A DNA stretch of 64,000 nucleotides from Bacteroidales bacterium UBA5371 (lineage in GTDB: Bacteria > Bacteroidota > Bacteroidia > Bacteroidales > P3), in NCBI GenBank assembly GCA_002407855.1, contig DHPF01000012.1:124001-188000 (forward strand), read 5' to 3'. Shown here in pieces: positions 9,006 through 18,096 of this stretch. The first letter of the stretch is position 1, and every line of letters starts with the position of its first letter. The notes below the pieces were generated by a model that saw only the letters and a list, made by a program, of their open reading frames with translations, did no database searches and had not been told where the DNA came from. Both the position numbers and the translations under genes were made by a program.

Positions 9006-9566
9006 TTATTCACCCTCTATTTGCATAATTAATTCCCTATACCACTTATCTCCAAAGCGTCTAATCAAAGGCTCTTTGAGCATAACATATAATGGAATAT
9101 TCTTTTCTTTACCTTCTTCAAGTGCACACTTACAAACATCCCAAGAGTGATAATTTAAAGCTATAAACTCACTATAATCTTGCACCCTAATAGGATAAAG
9201 ATGGCAAGAAATAGGTTTTTGAAAATCTATTTTACCTTTTTCAAAAGCTTTCTCAATAGCACATTTAGCTATACCATCTTCATAAATCAAGAAAACACAA
9301 TCCTTTCCATTTATAATTCTTGTGCATAATTGCCCTGTAACATCAATATCCGAAATACCATGTTTTTCTATTTCTTTGAGGCCTTTTTCATTAAGGAAAG
9401 GCTTTATTTTAGGCATCAACTTTTTCAACAACTTAACTTCACTTTTCTCCAAAGGTGCACCAGCATCACCCTCAACACAACACGCTCCCTTGCATTTTTG
9501 TAAATTGCAACAAAATTTCACCTCTTTTATATCCTCACTTACAATACAATTTTCAATAACTAACAT
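9006..9566 (-). CDS. DUF3109 cysteine-rich protein
   Basis: A protein of about 186 residues of the DUF3109 family, widespread in Bacteroidota and related to YkgJ-type metal-binding proteins. The cluster CNLQKCKGACCVEGDAGAPL near residue 25 is the family signature. Further Cys/His at CTRI, CAIE, CHLYP and CKCALEEG complete a likely metal or Fe-S site. I start at MLVIEN, since relatives begin with M-hydrophobic-x-I; an ATG four codons earlier is also possible. Function unknown. Confidence 0.82.
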   Translation of the reverse strand: MLVIENCIVSEDIKEVKFCCNLQKCKGACCVEGDAGAPLEKSEVKLLKKLMPKIKPFLNEKGLKEIEKHGISDIDVTGQLCTRIINGKDCVFLIYEDGIAKCAIEKAFEKGKIDFQKPISCHLYPIRVQDYSEFIALNYHSWDVCKCALEEGKEKNIPLYVMLKEPLIRRFGDKWYRELIMQIEGE

Positions 9567-9756
9567 ATCATTAATCAAAATTTTCTATAATTATTAGTTC
9601 TTTTCAGAAAAAGAATATCAATTTTCAAAGATAAGCATAATAAATCAATTGAAGTGTAATTTTGTATTTTAATTACCCTAATCCTTATTTAAGTTTAAAA
9701 TAGTTGAGAAAAAATAAAAAAGTTGGTCTTTAATTCTGACTGAATAAAATTCCATA

Positions 9757-9800
9757 AAAATGAATCTTGATTTCAGAAAAATGAAATCAAGATTCATTTT
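9757..9800. terminator. 19-bp perfect hairpin, probable terminator
   Basis: The arms at 9757-9775 and 9782-9800 pair perfectly over 19 bp around a 6-nt loop. On the minus strand the hairpin is followed by a U-rich stretch, and it lies just beyond the end of the cytidylate-kinase-like gene. The right arm is itself built from a copy of repeat family A. Confidence 0.65.
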
Positions 9801-9855
9801 ATTAGAATCAAAAGACAATTTATTGGAATCAAGTTTCAATAAATTAGATTAAAGA
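9782..9855. repeat. 21-bp tandem repeat array, 4 degenerate copies (family A)
   Basis: Copies start at 9782 (TGAAATCAA), 9803 (TAGAATCAA), 9824 (TGGAATCAA) and 9845 (TAGATTAAA), spaced exactly 21 bp apart. The first copy also forms one arm of the hairpin at 9757-9800. Confidence 0.85.
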
Positions 9856-9872
9856 GTTAGTATATTATTTGA

Positions 9873-10430
9873 TTATTTGTTTTTTAACCAATCTTTATAG
9901 GCAGAAAATACTTTTTGAAATATTTGCTCAGGAGTAAAATTGGAAGTATCTATAACGCAATCGTAATTTGATAAATCTTCAACATCTACTCCGTAAAGAG
10001 TTTTATAGCGATGTCGTTCACTTTCTTTTCGAGCCAAAAGCTTTTGAGCAGCATCTTCAATTGAGATATACTTTTCATTCTTTCTAATTATATCTTCAAA
10101 AATTCTTTTAGCAGCAATATTATTATCAACTCTTAAATGCACCTTAAAAGAATGTGGAATAAAATACCAAGCAAGGCGAGAATCAAGTATTAATCCTCCT
10201 TCCTGTTTACCATAATCTACAACCATTTGGTCGCATTTCTGGTCTATCTCTGGGTGAGTTTCCATAAACTTATTAAACTCCAAAGCATCCATTCCATATT
10301 GCCAAGCCAATTCTCTTTGAATTACTCCTATGGAAATAACCTCAAAGCCAAGTTCTGCTTTTAATTGCTTACTTAAAACACTTTTACCACTTCCCAAATC
10401 ACCTGAAATAGCTATCTTTATATTCTTCAT
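9873..10430 (-). CDS. Cytidylate-kinase-like nucleoside monophosphate kinase
   Basis: A protein of 185 residues if started at MKNIKIAISGD, where the domain begins; an in-frame ATG 60 bp upstream only adds a basic tail. The P-loop GDLGSGKS (about 9-16) opens a P-loop kinase of the archaeal-Cmk/AAA-type small-kinase group, with the lid region RKESERHRYKTLYGVD. The substrate is not certain, because the main Bacteroidota cytidylate kinase is usually a different, larger protein. It is the last gene of the BASS transporter-menA-DUF1294 run. Confidence 0.7.
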   Translation of the reverse strand: MKNIKIAISGDLGSGKSVLSKQLKAELGFEVISIGVIQRELAWQYGMDALEFNKFMETHPEIDQKCDQMVVDYGKQEGGLILDSRLAWYFIPHSFKVHLRVDNNIAAKRIFEDIIRKNEKYISIEDAAQKLLARKESERHRYKTLYGVDVEDLSNYDCVIDTSNFTPEQIFQKVFSAYKDWLKNK

Positions 10431-10498
10431 TTGAACGACTTTTAACTCTGCAAATTTAAAACTAAACTTTGGATTTACAAGATTAAGCATTTCTTTTA

Positions 10499-10768
10499 TT
10501 AAAATAAAGAAACTTTAAAATATTGCAAAGACAATATCCAAGCAATTAGTATTATGTAAGTTATAATATAGTATTGCCATTTCGAAGACTTATGATGAAT
10601 AACATACATCGTTATGAGTATTCCAAAGACTCCCCCTAAGAGTTCTAAAAGATGAAGTATTTTTTCTGGAACTCTTTGTTTTTGATTTTTAGCCTTAGCC
10701 TTATCGACTGCAAAAACTAATACGGCAATAATATTTATTATTATTAAATATATAATTATAGGTTTCAT
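10499..10768 (-). CDS. DUF1294 small membrane protein
   Basis: An 89-residue inner-membrane protein with three hydrophobic segments. It carries the DUF1294 signature VDKAKA...QRVPEKILHLLELLGGVFG followed by HHK. The biochemical role is unknown. It lies 6 bp after menA and is probably cotranscribed. Confidence 0.85.
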   Translation of the reverse strand: MKPIIIYLIIINIIAVLVFAVDKAKAKNQKQRVPEKILHLLELLGGVFGILITMYVIHHKSSKWQYYIITYIILIAWILSLQYFKVSLF

Positions 10769-10774
10769 AGGGTT

Positions 10775-11632
10775 TTATTTTATCAAATAATCAATAAGAA
10801 CTAAAATCACGAATACTATATTCAAAAGCCCGGTTTTTATAAGCATTTTATTATATGCTACACCTTGAGTTTTTAAGAGTTGAATAAAAAGTATTAATCC
10901 AAAAATAAAAATAAGATTTGAGAAAGATAAAGAATTTACTATCAAAGTAAAGATAAGAGTAAGTACAATAAAGAAAAGATACTCCAACTCCCCTGCTCTT
11001 TTACCGAATCTCACAACAAAACTCTTTTTATTGAGGAGTTTGTCATTTTCCATATCTCTTATATTATTTACAGTCAAAACACAGGTTGCCAGTGCTCCAC
11101 ACACAAAGCCCAAAAACATACTCTCTTGACTAAATTCCTTAGTTTGAAGGAACGTAGTTCCAAGTGTTGCAATTGGACCATAGAACAAAAAACAAAATAT
11201 ATCAGCAATACCCAAATAACTTAAAGATTTGCTGGTTGCGGTGTAGAGCCAAGCAAAAAATATTGAAAAAACACCAATTAGTAATATTATTATTCCTCCG
11301 ACATATACTAAATACAAACCTATTAAAATTGAAATCAATAAATTTAATCCAATAGCCATCTGCATTTGTTTTACTGTAACTTCTCCCTCTGCCAAAGCTC
11401 TCTTAAAACCTACTCTTCCCTGCTTGTCCAATCCTTTTTTGAAGTCATAATAGTCATTTATTATATTGGATAAAACTTGAAGTGAAACTCCGCAAACCAA
11501 GGTTGCCAAGGCTATTATCCAATTCAACTCTACGCTTTTAGAGGCTACAATCAGTCCTATTAAAATTGGGGAAAGGCTTGCAAAAAGTGTGTGTGGTCTT
11601 GTTATTTTGACCCAAATTAGAACTTTACTCAT
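10775..11632 (-). CDS. menA: 1,4-dihydroxy-2-naphthoate polyprenyltransferase
   Basis: A 285-residue UbiA-superfamily integral membrane prenyltransferase with eight or nine predicted helices. It attaches the isoprenoid chain to 1,4-dihydroxy-2-naphthoate in menaquinone synthesis. The Mg-diphosphate motif appears as NDYYDFKKGLD (about residues 60-70) and the second as NNIRDMENDKLLNKK (about 188-202). ubiE, 1.5 kb away on the same strand, encodes the next methylation step. Its start codon overlaps the upstream transporter gene by 4 bp. Confidence 0.92.
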   Translation of the reverse strand: MSKVLIWVKITRPHTLFASLSPILIGLIVASKSVELNWIIALATLVCGVSLQVLSNIINDYYDFKKGLDKQGRVGFKRALAEGEVTVKQMQMAIGLNLLISILIGLYLVYVGGIIILLIGVFSIFFAWLYTATSKSLSYLGIADIFCFLFYGPIATLGTTFLQTKEFSQESMFLGFVCGALATCVLTVNNIRDMENDKLLNKKSFVVRFGKRAGELEYLFFIVLTLIFTLIVNSLSFSNLIFIFGLILFIQLLKTQGVAYNKMLIKTGLLNIVFVILVLIDYLIK

Positions 11633-12489
11633 TTTGTTTTTTTCCTTTTTATATTTAAACCGACATAAGTCAGCACAACAATATTCATAATAAGAGCATA
11701 TAAAACAGCAGGAATCCCTATTTTTGGATTATATAGAATAAAAGGACTTGTTGCAATAAGAATGGCTTGTGCAGCATTCTTTATCCCAACTCCAATAATT
11801 ATTGTTTTTCTTTGCTCAAGCTTAATTCTCAAAGCTCGTGAAATCAAATCACTTGTTATCATAACCAAAACAACAAGAATTAAAACAAGAAGCGAAAGCT
11901 CACTAAAATTGTCAATAATCACTTTTCTATTCTCAATAAAGAAAACCGTTATTAATATTAGCAATAAATAAATAGGTAGTTTCTTAGTTAGGAAAGATAT
12001 TTTCTTTACAAAACTTTCGCTATGCTTATTTAATACCATTCCAATAATGATTGGAACTAAGAGGAAAATAACATTTTGAATTAATAGCTTAAAAAATGGT
12101 AGGTGAAAAGTAAGGGTATCCCCTATTTCAAAATAAATATACGAAGAAACTATGATTGGAATTGTGAAGATTGATAAAATGCTTGTTAAAGAGGTTAAAA
12201 CAACGGAAAGAGCAACATCTCCTTTTGCTAAAAAGGAAAAGGCATTGGAAGAAGCTCCACCAGGGCATGATGCAATAATGATAATACCTATTTTAAATTC
12301 GTTTGGAATATCCACAAAGCTAAGTATTATCCATGCAATCAAAGGGTGTAAAACTAATTGTGCCAAAGAACCAATTATTATTGAGAGAGGTTGTTTTAAA
12401 ATTAGTTTAAAATTGGAGAGTTTCAACTCTAACCCTATGCAAAACATCAAAAAGATGAGTACAGGTATAACTATAAAAATTGAATTCAT
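11629..12489 (-). CDS. BASS-family (bile acid:sodium symporter-like) transporter
   Basis: A 286-residue integral membrane protein with nine or ten hydrophobic segments. The family signature SCPGGASSNAFSFLAKGDVALSV... is at about residues 75-95, and a second discontinuous-helix region lies near GIGVGIKNAAQAILI. The family takes up organic anions with Na+, and bacterial members carry various small carboxylates. Its stop overlaps the menA start (ATGA), suggesting translational coupling. The substrate is unknown. Confidence 0.88.
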   Translation of the reverse strand: MNSIFIVIPVLIFLMFCIGLELKLSNFKLILKQPLSIIIGSLAQLVLHPLIAWIILSFVDIPNEFKIGIIIIASCPGGASSNAFSFLAKGDVALSVVLTSLTSILSIFTIPIIVSSYIYFEIGDTLTFHLPFFKLLIQNVIFLLVPIIIGMVLNKHSESFVKKISFLTKKLPIYLLLILITVFFIENRKVIIDNFSELSLLVLILVVLVMITSDLISRALRIKLEQRKTIIIGVGIKNAAQAILIATSPFILYNPKIGIPAVLYALIMNIVVLTYVGLNIKRKKTK

Positions 12490-12531
12490 ATTCTTAATGG
12501 TTAATGATTAATGCTAATTGATTAATGGTTT

Positions 12532-13164
12532 TTAAAAATCATATTTGAAAAAGGCTCCGTAATTTTCTTTGTTTAACTTCTTTGCACCATAGTAATCAAG
12601 ACGTGCACCTGCTCCAAAGGTAATTTTGTTTATTTTTAGTCCCAAACGGAAATTGTAAAAACTTCTTTCGTGATTCTTATTAGTAAAATTGTGATTATAC
12701 AATCCTTGAATTTGAGTATAAAGTCGCATGCTTTGAGTTAAAAGAGGTTTAAACTCAATCATAGCAACAGTCTCTAAATTTATGGTTGGCAATAATTGAA
12801 AATAAGGATTAAGAAGTAGAGTCCAGGTTTGGTTGGCATAAATTGCAGAAGCAGAAAGCTCAGGTATAAATCCCTTAAAATAATGGTATTGAACGCCAAG
12901 ACCAAAGTTGAAATTCTTGTAGAATTGATAAGTAACAGCATTATTCATTATTAAATCAGACTCTTCCTTGGTATTTTTGTAGTCAGCCGAAGCTGATGTC
13001 ATACTTATAAATCTAATATTTTTATATATGGATCTATTAACATTTAATTGGAAATTTGTTCTTCTATGACCTATTAAAAGCTCTATTGGAATTGTTGTAT
13101 TATCCTTTTGAGCAAATGTATTAATAAGTATAAGGTTAAAGAAAATAAATAGTATTTTTCTCAT
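12532..13164 (-). CDS. Predicted outer-membrane beta-barrel protein
   Basis: A 210-residue protein with a signal peptide (about 1-18, ending NTFAQ), alternating hydrophobic/aromatic strands and a terminal Phe (AFFKYDF), typical of an outer-membrane barrel. I do not recognise the family. It follows ubiE by 3 bp, so it is probably in the uvrA-ubiE transcript. Confidence 0.65.
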   Translation of the reverse strand: MRKILFIFFNLILINTFAQKDNTTIPIELLIGHRRTNFQLNVNRSIYKNIRFISMTSASADYKNTKEESDLIMNNAVTYQFYKNFNFGLGVQYHYFKGFIPELSASAIYANQTWTLLLNPYFQLLPTINLETVAMIEFKPLLTQSMRLYTQIQGLYNHNFTNKNHERSFYNFRLGLKINKITFGAGARLDYYGAKKLNKENYGAFFKYDF

Positions 13165-13167
13165 AAA

Positions 13168-13866
13168 TTAAGGTTTTATTGATTTATAAATGGTGGCTAC
13201 ACCAAAGGTTAATTCTTTTGTAGTTGCATTTTCAAATCCTATTTCTTTGAGCTTGTCAATGAATTCTTGCCCATAAATAAATTCTTTTATGGTATTGGGT
13301 AAATAAGTGTAAGCATAAATATGTTTTGAAAATAATCTACCAATCAAAGGCAAGAGTTTATTTAGGTAGATATTGTAAAAATATAATATAATCTTGTATT
13401 TAGGCTTTGAAAACTCCAAAACAACGAACTCTCCTTTTGGTTTCAAAACTCTAAAAATCTCTTTCAAACCTTTATCTAAGTCATTAAAATTTCTTACTCC
13501 AAAACCTACCATAGCAGAATCAAAACTATTATCCTCAAAGCTTAAATTCTGGCAATCCTCTTTTAATAGGGTTATATTACGATTAAGATTTAATTTATTT
13601 ATCTTTTCCTGCCCTTTTTCTAACATTCCTTTCGATAAATCTACTCCTACAATTTGTTCAGCCTTTCCTTGCCTTAATACTTCTATTGCTAAATCGCATG
13701 TTCCGGTTGCAACATCTAATAGCTTCTCTTTTTTGGAAGAAAGCACCTTTACTGCTTTTTTCCTCCACTTTTTATCAATATTGAATGAAAGAAAGTGATT
13801 TAAGAAGTCATATTTCAAAGATATGCTATCAAACAACTCACCTACCTGTTTCTTATCTTCTTTCAT
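13168..13866 (-). CDS. ubiE: Demethylmenaquinone methyltransferase UbiE/MenG
   Basis: A 232-residue SAM-dependent methyltransferase that performs the C-methylation completing menaquinone. The family N-terminus FDSISLKYDFLNHFLS is at about 12-27. SAM motif I is LLDVATGTCDLAIEVL (about 49-64), and the later motifs are GVDLSKGMLEKG and FGVRNFNDLDKGLKEIFRVLKPKG. Menaquinone is the expected quinone in this phylum. It lies 2 bp after uvrA. Confidence 0.94.
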   Translation of the reverse strand: MKEDKKQVGELFDSISLKYDFLNHFLSFNIDKKWRKKAVKVLSSKKEKLLDVATGTCDLAIEVLRQGKAEQIVGVDLSKGMLEKGQEKINKLNLNRNITLLKEDCQNLSFEDNSFDSAMVGFGVRNFNDLDKGLKEIFRVLKPKGEFVVLEFSKPKYKIILYFYNIYLNKLLPLIGRLFSKHIYAYTYLPNTIKEFIYGQEFIDKLKEIGFENATTKELTFGVATIYKSIKP

Positions 13867-13868
13867 CT

Positions 13869-16655
13869 TTAACTTATCTTTAATTTATCCGCAATATATC
13901 TTCCTGTCTGAGTTGTATTGTCTTTTAGCAATTCTTCAGGAGTTCCTTTAAAAGTAATCTCTCCTCCATTTTTCCCTCCGCCTTTTCCTAACTCTATAAC
14001 CCAATCAGCTATCTTAATTATATCTGCATGATGTTCTATAATAATAACAGTATGCCCAATATTAACTAATTCTTGCAGGGCAATGTTTAGCTTATTTATA
14101 TCATGAAAATGAAGTCCTGTTGAAGGCTCATCAAAAATAAATATTGTAGGTTTATCATTTGAGCCTTTAATTAGATAATATGCTAATTTTATTCTTTGAG
14201 CCTCTCCTCCACTTATTGAAGTAGAGTTTTGCCCTAATTGTAAATAACCTAAACCAACTTGAATTAAAGGTTGTAATTTAGAAACAATTTTTGAAGAAAG
14301 TGTGTTTTCTTTATCCTGAGTAAAAAACTCTACTGCTTGTTCTATGGTTAGGGATAATATTTCAGCAATATTTTTACCCCTATATAAGATTTCTAAGGCT
14401 TCTTCCTTATAGCGAGTTGAGTTACATACATGACAAGGTAATAAAACATCAGCCATAAATTGCATAGGTACGGTTATAATTCCTTCTCCTTTACATTCTT
14501 CACATCGTCCTCCTTCAACATTAAAAGAGAAGTAGCCTGCTTTTAATCGGCGTTTTATGGCTAAGGTTTGTTGTGAGAAAAGAGTTCTAATATCATCAAA
14601 GGCTCCAAGATAGGTTGCAGGATTAGAACGAGTAGAACGTCCAATTGGATTTTGATCTATTAATTGTATTGTTTTTATCAAAGAAAGAGAGCCTTGTGGT
14701 TGAGCAGCCTTAGGAACATTCTCTACAACTTCACCTAATTGCATAAGAATAGAATTATAGAAAACATTCTTTATAAGAGTTGTTTTGCCAGAACCACTAA
14801 CTCCACACACAACAGTAAGAGCTTTTAATGGCACTTGAAGAGTTACATCTTTAAGATTATGTTCATTGCAATGCTCAATAATAATTGATTCTTTCCATTT
14901 TCGTCTTCTTTCAGGCAAAGCAATAGATAGTTCTTGGTTAAGATATTTGGCAGTTAAAGAGTCTTTGCTTTTAAGTAAATTCTTATAGGTTCCTTCAAAA
15001 ACTACCTCTCCTCCGTTTAGTCCTGCTAATGGACCTATATCAATAATATAGTCTGCTGCCTTAATTATCTCTTGATCATGTTCTACAACAATAACAGTGT
15101 TTCCTGCATCTCTAAGTTTTAAAAGTACTTTAATTAAATTCTGAGTATCTTGTGCATGAAGCCCAATAGAAGGCTCATCTAAAATATACATTGAACCCAC
15201 AAGTGGACTTCCTAATGAAGTGGCAAGAGTTATCCTTTGACTCTCTCCTCCTGAAAGCGTGGAGCTTTGACGATTAAGAGTTAGATAGCCTAAGCCAACA
15301 TCGTGCATATATCCAAGACGTTGATTAATCTCCCTAATTAATCGTTCTGTAACTTGCAGTTCGTAATCGTTGAGTTTTATATTTTGAAAGAACTCTATTA
15401 AATCATCAATAGGCATAAGTGATAAATCAATAATAGACTTTTCATTTATCTTCACATAGCCTGCATCTTTTCTCAATCTTGTTCCTTTACAATCGGGACA
15501 AGTTGTTCTGCCACGATAGCGTGAAAGCATAACCCTAAATTGTATCTTATAACTTTCTTTTACAAGCATTTCAAAAAAACGATTAATACCTATAATATCA
15601 TCGTTTCCTTGCCAAAGAAAATCCTTATCTTTTTGTGAAAGTTTATTATAAGGACGATGTATGGGGAAATCTACTGCCTTTGAAATAAACTCTTCTTTAA
15701 ACTTCTTCATTATTTCACCTCTCCAACAATTTACTACTCCTTCGTAAACTGATAGATTAGGTTGAGTAATAACTAAGTCTTCTGAAATTCCCTCAATCAT
15801 TCCAGAACCACTGCAATTAGGACAAGCCCCATAAGGATTATTGAAAGCAAAGAAGTTCTCTGAAGGTTTTGTAAATTCTATTCCATCTCTTTCAAAGCGG
15901 TTAGAAAAAGAAAAGGTTTCATTCCCTTTAATCACAATACAATCCCCCTCTCCTTCATAAAAAGCTGTATGTACACTATCGGACAAACGTAAATAAACAT
16001 CTTCCGAATTATGTTCTATACTTATCCTATCTACTAATATTCTTACCTTTAAACTTTTTGAAATCTCTTTATCTAAAACATCTTCTATTCTATGAATTTC
16101 ATCATCAATCATAACTCTAACATAACCCAACTGTATTAAGAGTTCAAAACGCATTGTATAGGTTTCGTTTTCTTTAAGCTTGATTGGGCATAGAATCATT
16201 ACTCTTTCTCCTTGCTCAAATGACAAAAGCTTATCCACAACATTAGTAACCGAATCACGAGTTACCTCCTGGCCTGAAATAGGAGAAAATGTACGTCCTA
16301 TTCTCGCATAAAGCAATTTAATGTATTCATATATTTCAGTAATTGTTCCAACTGTTGAGCGTGGGTTTCTATTTGATGACTTTTGCTCTACGGCAATGGC
16401 AGGTGATATTCCTACTATTGAATCAACCTCTGGCTTATTCATCCTACCCAAGAATTGACGTGCATAAGAGGAAAGACTTTCCACATAACGTCTTTGTCCT
16501 TCTGCAAATAATGTATCAAAAGCAAGTGATGTCTTTCCTGAACCAGAGAGCCCCGTTATTACAACAAGTTTATTTTGAGGAATACTTACATCAATATTCT
16601 TTAAATTATTTACCCTCGCCCCTTTTATTATTATATTCTTTTCTGATGAATTCAC
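13869..16655 (-). CDS. uvrA: Excinuclease ABC subunit A
   Basis: A 928-residue damage-recognition ATPase of nucleotide excision repair. Two ABC modules are visible: Walker A motifs GLSGSGKTSLAFD (about 35) and GVSGSGKTTL (about 618), and signature motifs LSGGESQRI and ISGGEAQRI. Zinc-finger cysteine pairs appear as CPNCSGSG, CPDCKG, CEECKGEG and CHVCN. The length is near the usual 940, and nothing is missing. It is the first gene of a three-gene run with ubiE and a barrel protein. Confidence 0.96.
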   Translation of the reverse strand: MNSSEKNIIIKGARVNNLKNIDVSIPQNKLVVITGLSGSGKTSLAFDTLFAEGQRRYVESLSSYARQFLGRMNKPEVDSIVGISPAIAVEQKSSNRNPRSTVGTITEIYEYIKLLYARIGRTFSPISGQEVTRDSVTNVVDKLLSFEQGERVMILCPIKLKENETYTMRFELLIQLGYVRVMIDDEIHRIEDVLDKEISKSLKVRILVDRISIEHNSEDVYLRLSDSVHTAFYEGEGDCIVIKGNETFSFSNRFERDGIEFTKPSENFFAFNNPYGACPNCSGSGMIEGISEDLVITQPNLSVYEGVVNCWRGEIMKKFKEEFISKAVDFPIHRPYNKLSQKDKDFLWQGNDDIIGINRFFEMLVKESYKIQFRVMLSRYRGRTTCPDCKGTRLRKDAGYVKINEKSIIDLSLMPIDDLIEFFQNIKLNDYELQVTERLIREINQRLGYMHDVGLGYLTLNRQSSTLSGGESQRITLATSLGSPLVGSMYILDEPSIGLHAQDTQNLIKVLLKLRDAGNTVIVVEHDQEIIKAADYIIDIGPLAGLNGGEVVFEGTYKNLLKSKDSLTAKYLNQELSIALPERRRKWKESIIIEHCNEHNLKDVTLQVPLKALTVVCGVSGSGKTTLIKNVFYNSILMQLGEVVENVPKAAQPQGSLSLIKTIQLIDQNPIGRSTRSNPATYLGAFDDIRTLFSQQTLAIKRRLKAGYFSFNVEGGRCEECKGEGIITVPMQFMADVLLPCHVCNSTRYKEEALEILYRGKNIAEILSLTIEQAVEFFTQDKENTLSSKIVSKLQPLIQVGLGYLQLGQNSTSISGGEAQRIKLAYYLIKGSNDKPTIFIFDEPSTGLHFHDINKLNIALQELVNIGHTVIIIEHHADIIKIADWVIELGKGGGKNGGEITFKGTPEELLKDNTTQTGRYIADKLKIS

Positions 16656-16777
16656 CCAAGTAATTTGATTAAAAATTTAGAGTTTAAACATTAATTTAAA
16701 GAATAGCAGGATAAAACATTTCACCTCTTTTCCTTCAAAAATAATATTTAAACTCTAAAAATAAATTAAGCTAATAC

Positions 16778-17770
16778 CTATTTCTTAATTGCAGTATTAT
16801 CGTTTTTTACATTTGCTGGCTTTGATATACTTTCCCTCATATCAGTATCAGCCATAATGTTCTTCATCTTATAATAGTCCATAATTCCAAGATTACCACT
16901 ACGGAACGCCTCTGCCATTGCCAAAGGCACCTCTGCTTCTGCTTCAATTACCTTAGCTCTTGCTTCTTGTGCCTTAGCCTTCATTTCTTGTTCAACAGCA
17001 ATTGCCATAGCTCTTCTTTCTTCTGCCTTTGCTTGTGCAATATTCTTATCGGCTTCGGCTTGATCCATCTGCAATTGGGCACCTATATTTTTCCCTACAT
17101 CAATATCTGCAATGTCAATCGAAAGTATTTCAAAGGCTGTTCCAGTGTCTAATCCCTTTGAAAGAACAAGTTTAGAAATAGAATCAGGATTTTCTAATAC
17201 AAAAGCGTGAGAAGCTGCCGACCCAATTGAAGTTACAATACCTTCACCAACACGAGCTAAGATTGTTTCCTCTCCTGCTCCCCCAACCAATTGACGAATA
17301 TTTGCTCTAACAGTTACCCTTGCCTTAACAATCAATTGAATACCATTGCTTGCAACTGCTGCAACTGATGGAGTATCTACAACCTTTGGATTAACCGACA
17401 TTTGAACTGCCTCAAACACATCTCTACCTGCCAAATCTATTGCTGTAGCCGATTTGAAGTCAAGATTAATGTTTGCCTTGTCAGCAGAAATAAGTGCATT
17501 AACAACTCTTTGAACGTGTCCGCCAGCAAGATAATGAGCTTCTAAAAGGTCAGAACTCAAATCCAATCCTGCTTTCTTTGAGTTAATCATTGCATTTACA
17601 ATAATGGTTGGTGGAACCTTTCTCCAACGCATAAAGATTAATTGAACAAGAGATATTTTCACTCCATTCAAAACACATTGGAACCATAAATTTAATGGAA
17701 CCAACCAAAGGAAAAAAATGAGTGCAACGAGGCACACTACAACAACAAGAATAATTCCTGAAATAGCCAT
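16778..17770 (-). CDS. floA: Flotillin-like membrane-microdomain scaffold FloA
   Basis: A 330-residue SPFH-family protein with an N-terminal hydrophobic hairpin (about 3-27) anchoring it to the inner membrane. An SPFH domain follows, then an Ala/Glu-rich coiled coil ([22 protein letters not shown] onward, about 235-290). The family organises membrane microdomains. floA is usually adjacent to nfeD. Here a NfeD-like gene lies 3.5 kb upstream, separated by a large T9SS gene. A good promoter (17815-17846) precedes it. Confidence 0.93.
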   Translation of the reverse strand: MAISGIILVVVVCLVALIFFLWLVPLNLWFQCVLNGVKISLVQLIFMRWRKVPPTIIVNAMINSKKAGLDLSSDLLEAHYLAGGHVQRVVNALISADKANINLDFKSATAIDLAGRDVFEAVQMSVNPKVVDTPSVAAVASNGIQLIVKARVTVRANIRQLVGGAGEETILARVGEGIVTSIGSAASHAFVLENPDSISKLVLSKGLDTGTAFEILSIDIADIDVGKNIGAQLQMDQAEADKNIAQAKAEERRAMAIAVEQEMKAKAQEARAKVIEAEAEVPLAMAEAFRSGNLGIMDYYKMKNIMADTDMRESISKPANVKNDNTAIKK

Positions 17771-17814
17771 AATAATTTTATTTTTTAGTTAATAATAATT
17801 TCGTTTAGAATTGG

Positions 17815-17846
17815 CAAAGATAGAAAGTTTTTCTTGATTTTCAAAA
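17815..17846 (-). promoter_or_regulatory. Promoter of floA
   Basis: On the minus strand, TTTTG (17842-17846) and TATCTTTG (17815-17822) are spaced 19 bp apart, fitting the Bacteroidota -33/-7 consensus. The start codon is 45 bp downstream. Confidence 0.7.
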
Positions 17847-17987
17847 TAAACTTACTTCAAATATAACTTAAAAAAAACTGAAAGACAAATGCAATGTAAT
17901 TATGAAAGATTTATATCTTTTTCTATTAGAAGAAAGACAAATAATATGAAATACCAATACCTCACATTTAGTTTTAGAAAAAATAAA

Positions 17988-18065
17988 TCTTGATTTAAGA
18001 AAATTATCTTTTGATTCTAATTTCACGAAACTTGATTCTATTTTATTAGAATCAAAAGATAATAA
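17988..18065. repeat. 21-bp repeat array, 3 direct copies plus one inverted (family A)
   Basis: TTGATTTAA at 17990 and TTGATTCTA at 18011 and 18032 are exactly 21 bp apart. An inverted copy, TAGAATCAA, lies at 18047. The array fills most of the gap between floA and the T9SS protein gene. Confidence 0.88.
18003..18063. terminator. Hairpin with 19-bp perfect stem, probable terminator
   Basis: The arms at 18003-18021 and 18045-18063 pair perfectly, with a 23-nt loop, and are formed from family A repeats. It lies 34 bp past the stop of the large T9SS gene, so it could end that transcript before the floA promoter. Confidence 0.55.
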
Positions 18066-18096
18066 ATTAGGATTTGAATATTGAGGAGAGTAAATT

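Noticed and set aside
12152..12511. 119-codon plus-strand frame opposite the BASS transporter
   Set aside because: It is the antisense shadow of a well-supported membrane protein gene and lacks any recognisable motif.
13394..13798. 134-codon plus-strand frame opposite ubiE
   Set aside because: Shadow of ubiE; composition is Ser/Phe-rich as expected from the antisense of Lys/Glu codons.
16343..16663. 106-codon plus-strand frame opposite the start of uvrA
   Set aside because: Antisense to the highly conserved Walker A region of UvrA.
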